Made by a program: the position numbers and the translations under genes
Part shown: positions 19,901 through 31,395 of the stretch, piece by piece
Layout: every line of letters starts with the position of its first letter
Numbering within the stretch: the first letter of the stretch is position 1
The notes under the pieces: generated by a model
Databases searched by the model: none
Seen by the model: only the letters and a program-made list of their open reading frames with translations
Told to the model about the DNA's origin: nothing
From: Lumbricus terrestris
Taxonomy: Eukaryota; Annelida; Clitellata; Crassiclitellata; Lumbricidae
Direction of reading: 5' to 3'
DNA length: 64,000 nt
NCBI GenBank assembly: GCA_949752735.1
Contig: OX457036.1
Coordinates: forward strand, 90,615,908-90,679,907

Positions 19901-22900
19901 ATAACTATTTTCATTCATTTTGCCTGACATTGTTGATCTGGGTGAGCCTGACCATCCCTTGGTTCATGTAACATGCTGAAGACGCCTATATACAATTCTG
20001 TTTTATTTTTTAATGCACATCATGATGTTGCTTATGTTTATTGTTTTTATTTTTTCTATTGGCTTTTGCAGGTATTGCATCAAGGGAAGTTACCCTTGTT
20101 TGTTACTATTATGATTTTTGCAGGACAAATCTTAGTTGTATTGAATGTGAGTGGCTTTAAAATGATAATGTATTTAAATAGCATATGTAGTACGAGTATG
20201 AGTTCCAATGTTGAACCTTTAACCATACATATAAATGGAGGACCAGGATAAAAATTTAACGGGTAGGTCCTACTCAGTCCATGCAACCATGGGCAACACT
20301 GATCATGGCTTGTTGTCAGGGTCACCGAATTTATTGCGTTCATATCAGCAGTGTCCGTACTCAACCAACCCTTTTACATTGTATAATGAGATGACATTGA
20401 TGACTCCTGACAATGACTGTGATCCTGATCAAAATTTCTTTGGTCAAATAGCAATGCAACAAACAAAATATTGGGATGTTAACCAATTTGATGACTTTAT
20501 CAGAGATAACGAATTAGCAAATAATCTTAAGATACTTAATTTAAATGTTCGTAGTTTTTATAAAAATGGTGCAGAACTTTTAAACTTTCTTGAAACCTGT
20601 AAAACAAAATTTGATATCATAGCATTGACTGAGACCTGGAGCACTCCTGCCACAGAAAACCAAATCTATTGCCCGGGGTATAATGCTGTTTGCAGGTCGC
20701 GTCAACAAGGTATAGGAGGCGGTGTTGCAATCTTAATTAAAGATGATCTCTGCTACGAGTTGGAGAATAATCTGCCAGTTAACATGGAATCAATGGAATC
20801 CCTTTTTGTGAGGGTTCACACATTATGTAATTCAATTATCTCAATAGGTGTAATTTATAGACCCCCTAGCACTGATATTAATTTGTTCTCTGATAGCCTC
20901 TCTCAGATCATAAACAGCTTTAAAATGCAGAATAGATTAAGCTATATTTGTGGTGACTTTAATGTAAATCTTTTAAACTGTGATTCACATGTTGGGACAC
21001 AAAACTTCGTAAACACTATGTTAGCACTTTCTTATTGTCCACTGATTAATATGCCGACTAGGATTACTGAGTTGTCATCGACTCTTATTGATAACATCTT
21101 TTGTAATAGATTAAATGGCGAGGAGTTTTCTGGTATAATTTGTGCAGATATCTCCGATCATCTTCCAATATTCACAGTTTTGCCTAGGCAGACTTCTGAC
21201 TATGTGACAGCTGAGAAGTCGAAGTATGTTGCTTTTCGCTCCAATTCCCGTAGTAACTTTGAGGCAATGGATGATCTGGTTGGTTGTTGGACATGGGAAG
21301 AAATTCTTTGTGAATCAAATCCTGATATTTCCTATTCCTTATTCATAGATAAGCTGAGCAGGGCATTCAACTCTTGTTTTCCTCTGTTATTCAAACGTAA
21401 AAGACAATATAGAACTAAATTGAAACCCTGGCTAACTCCTGCCCTTATCAAATCTATAAAACATAAGAATAAACTGTATAAGTGGTACCTCAAAACAAAA
21501 GATAGAGATATATTAAACAAATTTAAAGTATATAAAAATAAATTGACATCTCTTTTGCGCATTAGTGAAAAACACTATTATGCTTCAAAATTTGATGTAT
21601 ACAAAAATAATTTGAGACAAACCTGGAAAACTATCAAACTCATAATCAATCATAATAAATCCACGAGTGGTATTAAGGCTATTAATGTTGATAATGAATT
21701 AATAACGGATTCTCAAACCATTGCTAATTCTTTCAATAAGTACTTTACCGAAATTGGCCCTAATTTAGCTACAAAAATAGCTGATCCCGGGATTGATCAT
21801 ACCAATTTCATGAAAAAACATTTTGACTGTTCACTATTTTTGGGTCCAACGGATACTAAGGAAATCAGGTCACTACTGATGGAGCTTGATAATAATAAAT
21901 CTATGGGTCTTATAGACATACCCCTTTACATATCCAAGCACCTTGTGGAGCACATTGTGACCCCTCTGGTATTCATTATTAATCAGTCCTTATGCACGGG
22001 TATCGTGCCTGAATTGATGAAAAATGCTAAAGTTATACCTCTATTTAAAACTGGTTCTACCCTTGATCCCTCTAACTATCGTCCTATATCTATACTGCCT
22101 ACTTTTTCTAAAATCTTGGAAAAAGTCATGCATAAAAGAATTTATGATTTTCTGACAGCCAATGATATTCTTTATGACAGACAATATGGTTTTAGAAAAA
22201 ATCACTCCACTAGTATGGCAATTCTTGATGTTACTGACCAAATTAGCATGGCAATTGATGAAGGGAAATATACCATAGGTGTCTTCTTAGATTTATCCAA
22301 AGCTTTTGACACCATTAATCATAAGATTTTAATTGATAAATTGTATCGTTATGGCATAAGAGGTATTGCTCTAACATGGATTATGAGTTATCTAAGTAAC
22401 CGACATCAACAGGTTGTGATTGACAGTGCCATATCAGAAATGTGCCCTCTAACTTGTGGAGTTCCCCAGGGCTCTGTTCTTGGCCCTTTGTTGTTTCTGT
22501 TGTATATAAATGATATTTGGGAGTGTTCTAATATTATGTTACTAATTTTGTTTGCTGATGACACGTCAGCTTTTATTTCTGGGGATAATCTTGAAGCATT
22601 GTCAAATGTTATAAACAATGAATTAATTATTTTATCAAAGTGGTTTAAGGCTAATAAATTATCTGTAAACTTAAAGAAAACAAATTACATTGTGTTTTGT
22701 GGTATAAGGAAAAAGGCACCTCTTAAAACTCTTGAGATTAAAATGGATGATATAAACTTAGATAATGTTCCGTCTGCTAAATTTTTGGGAGTAATAATTG
22801 ATAAAAATCTTAGATGGGCGGATCATATACGCGTTGTAGAAAATAAAATTGCCAAATCTATAGGGATACTTTATAAGTTGAATATAATACTTAAAAAATC

Positions 22901-25900
22901 AGTATTATTACTTTTATACTCCAGTTTAATTTTACCATATTTGCAATACTGCACACTGGTGTGGGCTGGAGGCTATGTATCTAAGTTGAAAAAGTGTCGA
23001 TTTTACAAAAACGAGCATTAAGGGGTATCAGTGGTGTTGATAGACTACACAGATCTTCTGTCTTATTTAAGCAGTATGGATTACTAAAGCTTTCTGATAT
23101 TTATCACATGCAATTGGTTGTTTTCATGTATCGTCATCGTCATGGAATGCTTCCTAAGCGTTTTAATGCCTGCTTTAGTACCAAGGAACAACTGCATCAG
23201 TATGAAACTCGCTCAAGGACCGATTATCAGTCTTTTGTCTGTAGGTCAAACACCCGTCTACATTCAGCATTGGTATATGGCCCGAAGCTTTGGAACTCGT
23301 TACCTCCTAAATTTAAGTCTATTGGCTCGCTAGCTACATTTACTAAAAGCTATAAACAGTTCTTGTTATCCTGCTACTAATTAAGTTTTTGTTTTATTTT
23401 TATTGTTTTGTTCTGTTTTCTTTTCTTTTTCCTGTTTCGCCAATTATATAATAAATAGGTATATTATAAATATGAATGATGTCTTCAGTAGGAATATGTC
23501 ACAAGTTATAGTATTAAATACTTGTCATTGACGGTTAAAAAATTATATATATTCTTTACATTATAATGTAAGGTGGACTCGTTAAGCTCACTTGAGCTTT
23601 TTTCCCCTTCCAGACAGAATGTGGGATAAATTGAATAATTTTCTTTTTTGCAATGATGTGTAATATTATGTATTGTGTGAAATAAATGAACTTGAACTTG
23701 AACTTGAAAGTTATTAAGAATGGTGTTGTCTTTCTAGGCTGAACTGGAGTGTTTGCGGCTTTGATAAGTATAAGAATTTATGCATTTATTAATTTATGTA
23801 GCGCCCATTCAAGAAGCCTCTTTTCTGTTTTTTGTAGAAGTACAAAAGTCTGTTGTGGAGTTTCTGAAATTCGTTCAACTTTCGGTGAACCTCAGTCTTT
23901 TATAGATTTTTAATTGAGATTAAGTGCAAGTTTGATCGCCTGTAACAATTATTTCACTTTGAATTGAAATGGTGCTTTTTATTAACCTGTTTAACTGTGT
24001 TGTTTTTCTTCATTTTGTGAAAATTGCACTAATGCAATGATGTTAAACATTTTGAATAACTGAGCTTTGTAATTGCTAGAAAATTTCAGCAGTAGCATCT
24101 TAAGCAAAAATGGGGCTGGAACTTTCTGATCACGTTATTAAAAGCTATGTCATATTAAGGCGTTGCATTGTAAGTGATAATAATGTTGTAAGTGATTATA
24201 ATGAGTTAAATTATGAATCCTGAATATGAATATAACATTATGAATCCTGGTCAGGTCATGTTCATGATTGATGATGTCACACTCTAAAACTCATTTGAAT
24301 GTTGTATAAATTTTTGTCAGGTCATGTTTGGTATTCACACAAATTTGTTCCACAGCTCGGTTAATTCATTAAATTATGGATCTAGGTCAGATGACATTTG
24401 ATATTCATGAAATGACATTCTGCATCTCGATTAATATCCATATCTCTGACTATTTTCATGTCAGAATTTTAACTTTAAATGCCACTTTGTAAGGATGTTT
24501 CAATGTAACGTGCACGAGACAGTTTCAAATTAAGCATGTTGTGTTTCATTCGTATAAATGCATGTTGTGTTTCATTCATATAAATATATGTACATATGCT
24601 GTGTTCTGTTCCTCGATCTTTAGAGTGGTGGGTTGGTTGTGTTTGCTTACGTTGTTGATGTGGTCAGCAGTGGTGACCTGGTCCTCCTTACAACTTCTGT
24701 CTTGGCGTTTCTAATGCGTCTTCATTGCCTGGACTTGTTCAGCTCAGTAAGTGCATTTGAATACTTTGAACTAAACGCATTTAATTCATCAAAGATAGAA
24801 TACTGTTGGCGGTTTACTTCATAAAATTTAAGATAGGGTCTAATCTGATTACAATGAACAATCAATGACAGTCACAACATAGCAAAGTTAGTGTGGCTTC
24901 AAAATCCATGGTGTATCTGGCCAAAACCAAGACGAATATCCGCTGAGAAATGGGACTGACCTGCAATGGAAACGAGTTAAGGAACAGATGGATTTTAGTT
25001 GCGTTCTGAACGCTAAAGCAGAGTTTTGCAGAATGCTGGGAGAGATTTTCAGAGTCTGGGTCGTGCAGTGGTATTGAATAATGTTGCTATATAAAATGGA
25101 TGTGTCATGTGAGGCTTTGCATTGTATAGCTTATACAATGGATGTGTCATGTGAGGCTTTGCACTGTATAGCTTTTGCGTTGTTTGATAGGACCACTTGA
25201 TGGAGGCTACTCAGTGACAGCCATATCAAGCTATGCTTATCCACAGCCATCTGATTGCTACGGCCTGTGGCTCTGTGAATTTGGGGAACGACTAAAAAAT
25301 TTCTGTTGATTCATTCATTCAAGGAAACTACTCCTAGATGCTCCTCGCTCCAGCACAGTCATAAAAAACAGTTTTCAAGTGCTTATAGTATCTGCCATAT
25401 AGTGACTTAGTTAACAGGTGCCATTCAAGAGGGAAACCATTGCATACCGCCAGACCAACCTCAGAAAAGCACGGCTTTAGCTAAAACGTGCACCGATAAC
25501 AATCTCACTCCCAGGTTTCCAGAATTTGAAGCTATGAATTTGCCAAGTTTCGTTTCCTTTTCAATATTGAAAAATATTTTAAAGATATTCTTACACAACT
25601 GTTTGCAGGCAGTTGATGACAATTCTGATCAATCGATTGTGGTCTTGTGTAGTCACGATGGAAACACGTCTAATGAGGTTTCTTGAAGAGGTGCTATATA
25701 AATAAGTGTACAATTACAAGTTCTGTCAAATTGTTGTTTTATATTGTTAAGTTACTGTGTTATATATATTGCATAGTTGTCTTTGTAGAACAGCGTCTAC
25801 ATCTATGAATCCCTGAGACACAGGAAAATGGCCGAGTCTGTTGGAATGCGACATATCAAGCTGGCTCGAGCATTAACCAACCCAGATCTGGTAGGACGAC

Positions 25901-28900
25901 GCAGCTCTGAATGTTGACATGGTTTTACTGGAATCACACAGCATCTCGTTGCATTGTTTTACCTATCATCTCTCTTTGCTGTCCGTGGATGTTTTAGTGC
26001 CTTAGTTTCTCAGTTTTTTTCCAGTTTCGTATATTCGTTTAATTTAAAATCAGACAATTCCTGGTGACACACCGCACCTGGTTATATGTAAAAAAAATTT
26101 AAATATATTAGTGGATATATGGATACTCCCTTGGGTCTGACTCATATAATCTCGAAATACCATGCAGTGATTTGTTGATTGGAAAGAGATTTTTCACCAT
26201 TCACCAGAATGTTGTATAGATTACTTGTTTGATGCTAACATTTGAGTCATTTCATTCAGTTTGTGATTTGCACCTTTTATTACCAATTATTACTTTGGTG
26301 TATAATTGTGATGATGTCTTATGTCCCATTGTCCATTTGCAAGTACAGTAATTAAGAAATTACTTACTTACTTGTTTGTTTCTTATAATAATAATACTAT
26401 AATATTTGCTTGTGAAGATGAATATTGTTATGAGTGGTATATTGTTGTTGTAGTTACGTCACGGCACAACACAATTCCCCATTCCAAAGATGTTGCAAAG
26501 CATGCGTGTGGTGCTGCCAGTTGGTGAGACAAAGGCGAAAGACAAAAGCGCCAATGTCCCTTGTGTTCCACTGCTAGAAAAGGCCGTAGAGTCAGACAAT
26601 TGCATCACAAAAGTGTCTGTTGGCAACCATCGGACACTATACATCGCTGCTCAGAATGTGGACACATTACACAGGTATTGCTTGCCAGTTGCAATTAGAT
26701 GGGAGTATCGAGCGTACTGAATATGAGCACCTCTGAATAGTTTATGCAGCAAGAGCCGCTCTGTAAATTTTTATGTGCAATACCCTTAATACAGTTTTCT
26801 TTACAATGTCCTTATTTTTTACGAACCTGATTTGTTTACTGCAGAATCGGTCTGGTCATCTCCTACATTGGTGAGTGAGTGTATGTGTGTGTGGGTGTGC
26901 ATACGGATGTACGTGTTTGTATGTGTGAGCATATGTATATGGATGTATGTACAATTGTACATATGTACCAGGTATATGTATTATGTACTGTATATATGTG
27001 TGCCTAAACTATGTATTGAATGCTACTGATACCTCATAGATTATGTTGATTATGTCACCAAAGAAGGCTCTTGATTAGATTAGACTTCTGGAAGGTGCTA
27101 CATAAATATCTGTTTTTATTGCATGCAGATACCGGCAGCAGCTGCTTGAGGACCGGGAACCTCCCCCGTGTACAGTCAACCCGTCTCCTTCCAACGCAAA
27201 ACCTGTTTTCGCTGTTGGTCGAAAGAAGAGACTTCCGTCAAGCAGTTTCAAGGTGCTGCCAAGTTGGATGATGCGCAAACGAAGGAAGACTGCGGACCAG
27301 ACATTGCGGTCTGTTGCTGATGCTGTTGCCAGTTGCTCTAAAATACGTCGAAGGTGAGATGCTTCAACTGCATTATTGGCCATGTGATGTGAGATGGGAG
27401 ATATGCTGTTCATTTCCTGTCCTCACCATTCTATTGGCTTCTTAAGACTGCTTTTCTCTGCATGACCTGGGTACAGTGGGTAGCGAGCGCCTATGAGTAG
27501 GAAACCCAGTGTAATTTTTGCATCTTTGTCCGCCTTGGGCAAAGGTTCGATTCTGCAGTACATGGAGGTCATGCATGCAGTGATTTTTTCTGGTGTTTCT
27601 AGTTTTGGGTCCCTAGAATCTTTGGGTTTCTGACTACTGCTCAGCATTCCCATGCCTTAAGACAGCACTGAGAGACATTGAAGGAACGCTACATGAATTC
27701 CTGTGCATGGAGAATTGGAGATTTACCTGAAATTTGTAATGTTGTCCTTTGTAGCCATGTGAATAATCTCCGTAATGACCATGTATAGCTGCTGCAGGTG
27801 AATTATTTTTGGAATCCTTTTCTGTGATCGTGTTATGTCCACATTCTGATTAGCATGAAGCATCTCATGAGTCCTCTGTGACCAGTTCTCTTACAATATA
27901 ACTTATTTAGGACCTTCCTTTTTGACCAGACCTGTATCTGGAGTGCCTCTGAGTAGTTATCTTGAAGCCCTGCCATTATGTAAATTTCATCAATGTATAA
28001 ATCTCGTCATGTGTCTGGTGCAAATAACTACCTTGCTAGTGCACATCTTACTTGCATAGACTACATCTGTGTAGATTGAACTTGGTGAAGTGGTATCACT
28101 GCAGAGCAAAATATATATTGGGCTAGACTAGCGATTACAGAATGTTTACTTTAATTTTTCTTAACCTTAGGTGTCACGTGCATGTGTTTGGTAAATAAAC
28201 AATAATATTAGTAATAAAATAATACATGAAATAGCAAGATTATAAGTGGTTGTTAATTGGAATGATTGTTTTGTCATTTACAGGCAAAGTGGGATACAAC
28301 CTTCGACAGTATACATCATGACAGAAGAGGAACTGCGGAAAACAGCAAAGATGATTTTGAGAGAGGTCGATTCTGTCCATTTCACATTGTTCTAATGTGA
28401 CTTTATCTGCAATTTATATAGTTCCACTGAAAGTGATCCTCTTAGATTTTTTCCAATTTTTTTCAACTGAAGTGGTATTCACTGAATGATAAAGACATTT
28501 GGTTTTAATGACAATTCCCTAAATTTAGCTAAATTGTAGTAATTATTTATTGTCAATTATATTAAGAATAGTACTGCTGCAGAGTTGATTATAAAAAATG
28601 GTTGAATGTATGGGTTGAAATGCAGCATGTGGCTGTGTTATGGCGACATAGAAATTGTCGTCATTACATTACATTAGCTATCTAATATCATGAGTTTATA
28701 GGACCATCATGTTTGGGTGTAGGCAAAAATTAAGTTACGAGTAGCTAGTAAGCTTTCTTCAATGTAAATGTGTATTAGTAATAGACTAAGGTAATAAAAC
28801 ATGCATTAGTTCAACTAGCAACATTGGTCTTCTAAAATATTACCACAGTCCACAATCATATGTATTGAATTGTCCTAGGTTAAGTTGCTAGTAACTGATG

Positions 28901-30417
28901 CTTCTATACAATGTATATACTTGTATGTATCAGGACATTTACTTAGCTCATATTGCATTATAGTTGAGAGATATATATTGCAAGTAATTGTGCCGGTAAA
29001 TGCACATGCTCTTAGTTTGAGTTTTCGAAGTGTAGCAGGGAGTCTGATGGAGAGATGTGTCAACATATTAAACCTAGGAATATTTTGAATATTCAGGGTG
29101 AAAGTACTGACAATGAAAAGGATACATCATCAGAGATTAGATCACTTCGAGACAGAAAGTTGGTAAAAGAAGAGAAATCGGAGTCGGAGGAAGAAAACAT
29201 TTTGGACGAAGCATTGGATAGAAAGTTGGTAACACTTTCACCAAGTTCTATATTTCTTAATAGGTTATGCACAGGACTTCCTTTTTACTTGCTTAATATA
29301 ATTGAGCAACTGTGTCATGACATGGTGCTCGACTTGACTTGCAAAGGGGTCTGTAAAACGAGTTTCTATTGTCCACGGCATTTTACACATGTATATATAT
29401 GTATTTGCTTCTAAGTTGTGGAAATTTTGCAGGTTATTTACAGGTGCTTAGGCAAAATAAAATCTGTGAGGCAGCTGTGGTCCAGAACCATAATACATCA
29501 TTCATGTGCAGTTGGGATCAAAAGGTTAAGCTGGTAGACAAGCAGATTTCTACTGTGAATCATGTTTGGAACAGAACATTAAAAGGCAAAGAAGGATTTG
29601 TTAAACTGCTTGTGGTTGGGCAGTATAGTTGGGGTTGTTCGTACCTCTGAATAGTTATGTGTAGTGGTATATGTAATATGTTGAAAGTGTCATGGTAAGG
29701 TTATATGGTAGAGTTAATTTTCTTTTGCAAGACTAGAATGCTTCTGTGTGTGCCCTTGCACAGCAATGTGTGTGTGTTTGTGTGTGTTTGCATTGCATTA
29801 CATTTACATCACATTTGTTAATGAATTTCAGGGCCACTCGTATCAATGAATTCAGTGCAAGTGAACCGAGATTAGCAAACCCAAGAAGTCGGGAACGAGT
29901 GCGGCATGCCAGAACATCAAAATATTCACCCAGAACTCCTCCTCAGTTCAATGCGTCACATCGATTGTCTGAGTCATCCGTTACAAATTCTACGAGAAAA
30001 AATGCAGTTATTTCAACCAAGGATTCCACCGATGATGATGTTTGTCAGATGTTCTTTGAGGGAACATCTACCTCAAAGTCCAGAGCTTCTTCAAAACATT
30101 ATGGACCAACTGATTGCACTCATGATCGTGAACTTCCAAAGACTCTGTTCAAATCTGCCCTCGGAAAGGAATCGCCTGAAGCTGTGTGCAGCTCCACGCA
30201 ACTGCAGGTCATTAGTTCATCCAATCGTAGCGAGAATGTGACTGGTGGTGGTGATGATGACATGAATTTCTTAAATGAGGTTTTAACTGGACATGTATCT
30301 GACATTAGACCATGTTTAACAAACCGTGAAGTTAACACGAGGTCACCATCTGAAAAGAAGTCGCTAAAGAAGTCGGATTCTAATATCTATCAATTTTTTG
30401 ACAGTCTGATATCATGA
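16929..30417 (+). CDS. PNK-like P-loop domain fused to a CYREN/MRI-like Ku-binding tail (unnamed gene)
   Basis: Exons in phase: 16929-16985, 17374-17508, 17705-17782, 18262-18427, 18580-18653, 19346-19487, 20124-20146 (23 nt), 24624-24746, 25609-25677, 25789-25890, 26454-26674, 27129-27353, 28284-28365, 29097-about 29220 and 29832-30417. The product is about 737 aa. Residues 15-22 (GPPFVGKS) are a Walker A loop. KKVVVDDN (66-73), RRSY and YGRCEPVLDVEQLRKFEVTLPL follow the layout of polynucleotide 5'-kinase domains. The expected catalytic Asp is Asn39 (SPNELL). The middle (about 145-395) is unrecognised. FKVLPSWMM (437-445) matches the Ku-binding motif of APLF and CYREN. STVYIMTEEELRKTAKMILRE (479-499) matches the block after it in CYREN. 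The protein ends IYQFFDSLIS, like the aromatic end of CYREN. Inference: a DNA-end-joining factor recruited by Ku. The exon 14/15 junction is uncertain. Confidence 0.8.
17374..17782 (+). other. Exons coding most of the P-loop kinase-like core
   Basis: Exon 2 starts inside the Walker A loop (the intron falls between V19 and G20). It continues through SPNELL, where the catalytic base would lie. Exon 3 gives GKKVVVDDNMQTMAVRRSY, comparable to the second conserved block of T4-Pnkp-type kinases. Both exons are phase 0 with good splice sites (TTTCAG|GGG; CAACAG|GGC). Confidence 0.7.
18030..18140. repeat. (TA)n/(TAATAT)n low-complexity tract
   Basis: Imperfect TATATAAT runs in an intron of the kinase/CYREN-like gene. 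Confidence 0.85.
20124..20146 (+). other. 23-nt micro-exon of the kinase/CYREN-like gene
   Basis: The exon runs from TTTTTGCAG|GACAAATC to TTGAAT|GTGAGT and adds GQILVVLN. Without it, exon 6 (phase 1) cannot join exon 24624-24746 (phase 0) in frame. With it the product reads SNRIGQILVVLNSGGLVVFAYV, one smooth hydrophobic strand pattern. Confidence 0.75.
20235..23706 (+). mobile_element. Near-complete CR1/Jockey-group LINE inside an intron
   Basis: The ORF at 20235-23021 (928 aa) encodes an AP-type endonuclease (LNVRSF, TETW, YRPP, GDFN, SDH) and then a reverse transcriptase (DLSKAFDTINH, GVPQGSVLGPLLF and the FADDT catalytic box near 22550). A single frameshift in an A-run near 22990 separates it from the last ~125 codons (to 23380), which keep the RALRGISG and LWNSLP blocks. 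The 3' end is a short (GAACTT)n repeat at about 23685-23706, as in CR1-like elements. The insertion is in the same orientation as the host gene, in the intron 20147-24623. Only one obvious lesion suggests a fairly young copy. The 5' border is not defined. Confidence 0.92.
23707..24623. other. Intron remainder after the LINE
   Basis: AT-rich, with no exon seen. A TTAGTGGTATTTGATATTCA-like phrase and GTGTTTCATTC.TATAAAT are each repeated at about 24300-24430 and 24540-24590, as short local duplications. Confidence 0.5.
25093..25178. repeat. 42-bp direct repeat, two copies
   Basis: ATGGATGTGTCATGTGAGGC...TGTATAGCTT occurs at 25096 and again at 25138 in an intron of the kinase/CYREN-like gene. 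Confidence 0.85.
27129..28365 (+). other. Exons coding the Ku-binding motif and CYREN-like block
   Basis: Exon 27129-27353 encodes the RKKRLPSSSFKVLPSWMM segment, followed by a basic RKRRK run that could be a nuclear localisation signal. Exon 28284-28365 encodes the TVYIMTEEELRKTAKMILRE block. They join through a split AGG codon, so both belong to one transcript with the upstream kinase-like exons. Confidence 0.8.
27905..27990 (+). repeat. L2-like 3' tail fragment
   Basis: TCTGGAGTGCCTCTGAGTAG, then TTATCTTGAAGCCCTGCC, matches the tail found in the SINEs at 6230 and 7247 and in the LINE fragment at 39640. Similar small pieces occur near 19640, 26730 and 27485. Confidence 0.5.
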
Positions 30418-30515
30418 AAATTGAGCTTTATGCAACAATAAGATATTTTAGTCTAGTGTGAATAACTTGTTAGATCTTTTAAAATTACTGATAATTGTTG
30501 AATAATACCTGTTTA

Positions 30516-30760
30516 CAGTGGCGTAGTCAGGAATTTATGATGTTTTTTTGCCTGGCCGGATGCCCTTTCTTACTCCAACCCCACAGTATTGCAGCGAATA
30601 AAAGGGAATAAAGTAACAAAGGGAATAAATTTTAAAAAATTGTTACTACAAGCAATTGTTTTTGTTTTTCTTATTTAAGTTTATAAATAAATTTAAAAAA
30701 ACTTTTCCCCCTAGGCCAATGGTGGGTTTTAACCTCCGAAACCCCGTGTCTACGCCACTG
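30516..30760. mobile_element. 245-bp hAT-like MITE, TSD CCTGTTTA/CTTGTTTA
   Basis: Inverted ends CAGTGGCGTAGTCAGG and TGTCTACGCCACTG. The flanking octamers differ at one base. It lies 98 bp after the stop codon of the kinase/CYREN-like gene and brings several AATAAA hexamers, so it may supply the polyadenylation signal. Confidence 0.85.
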
Positions 30761-31395
30761 CTTGTTTAAATGTACTTTAGTTTTCTTCAGTACCACGGCC
30801 AGACTCCCACATCAAAACAAATGTCCCATTTTGTAGCATAGATGTAACTTTGTATAGTGAGTGTGAGTGGTGTCACCACCACTTTTAAAAGTGGTGATGA
30901 CTGAAATTTTGCCTTGTGATTAAATATTTTTTACAACATGACAGTGTCTTTTACATAGTAACAGTTGTGAGACAATATTGTGAACATGTACTTTGTTAAT
31001 TACATAATTGTGACCTTAAAAATATACGAAAACATTTGTATGTTTGGAAAAGAGAGGTAGTGAAGGAAATGGGGAGGGGTCCGAGGGGAAGAAATTGGTC
31101 GCCACCATTTTTGGGGTATAGCATTGGGTAAAGATTAAAGCCTTTGTTTCAGAGTGGTACTCTTTCCATGAGAGGATTGTGCACTGTCTCTGCACTTTAT
31201 TCGCCCTGTGCAGTGTACAATGACCTGACTTCATATTAGACTACTCAAAGAAACCTGCTTGGGCCTGTTTGTACACAATTATACTTTATCAAGCTCTCCA
31301 TTGGCCCCCTATGTTTCGGATTTGTTCCTGGCTCAAAGCAGTTGACAGTCCTCAGTATGTAACTTTCCATGCATAGTTTTACAAATGTAGACATA
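30761..31395. other. Intergenic, no gene seen
   Basis: AT-rich unique sequence. Around 30870-30896 CACCACTTTTAAAAGTGGTG is a perfect short palindrome. No coding feature was found. Confidence 0.5.
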
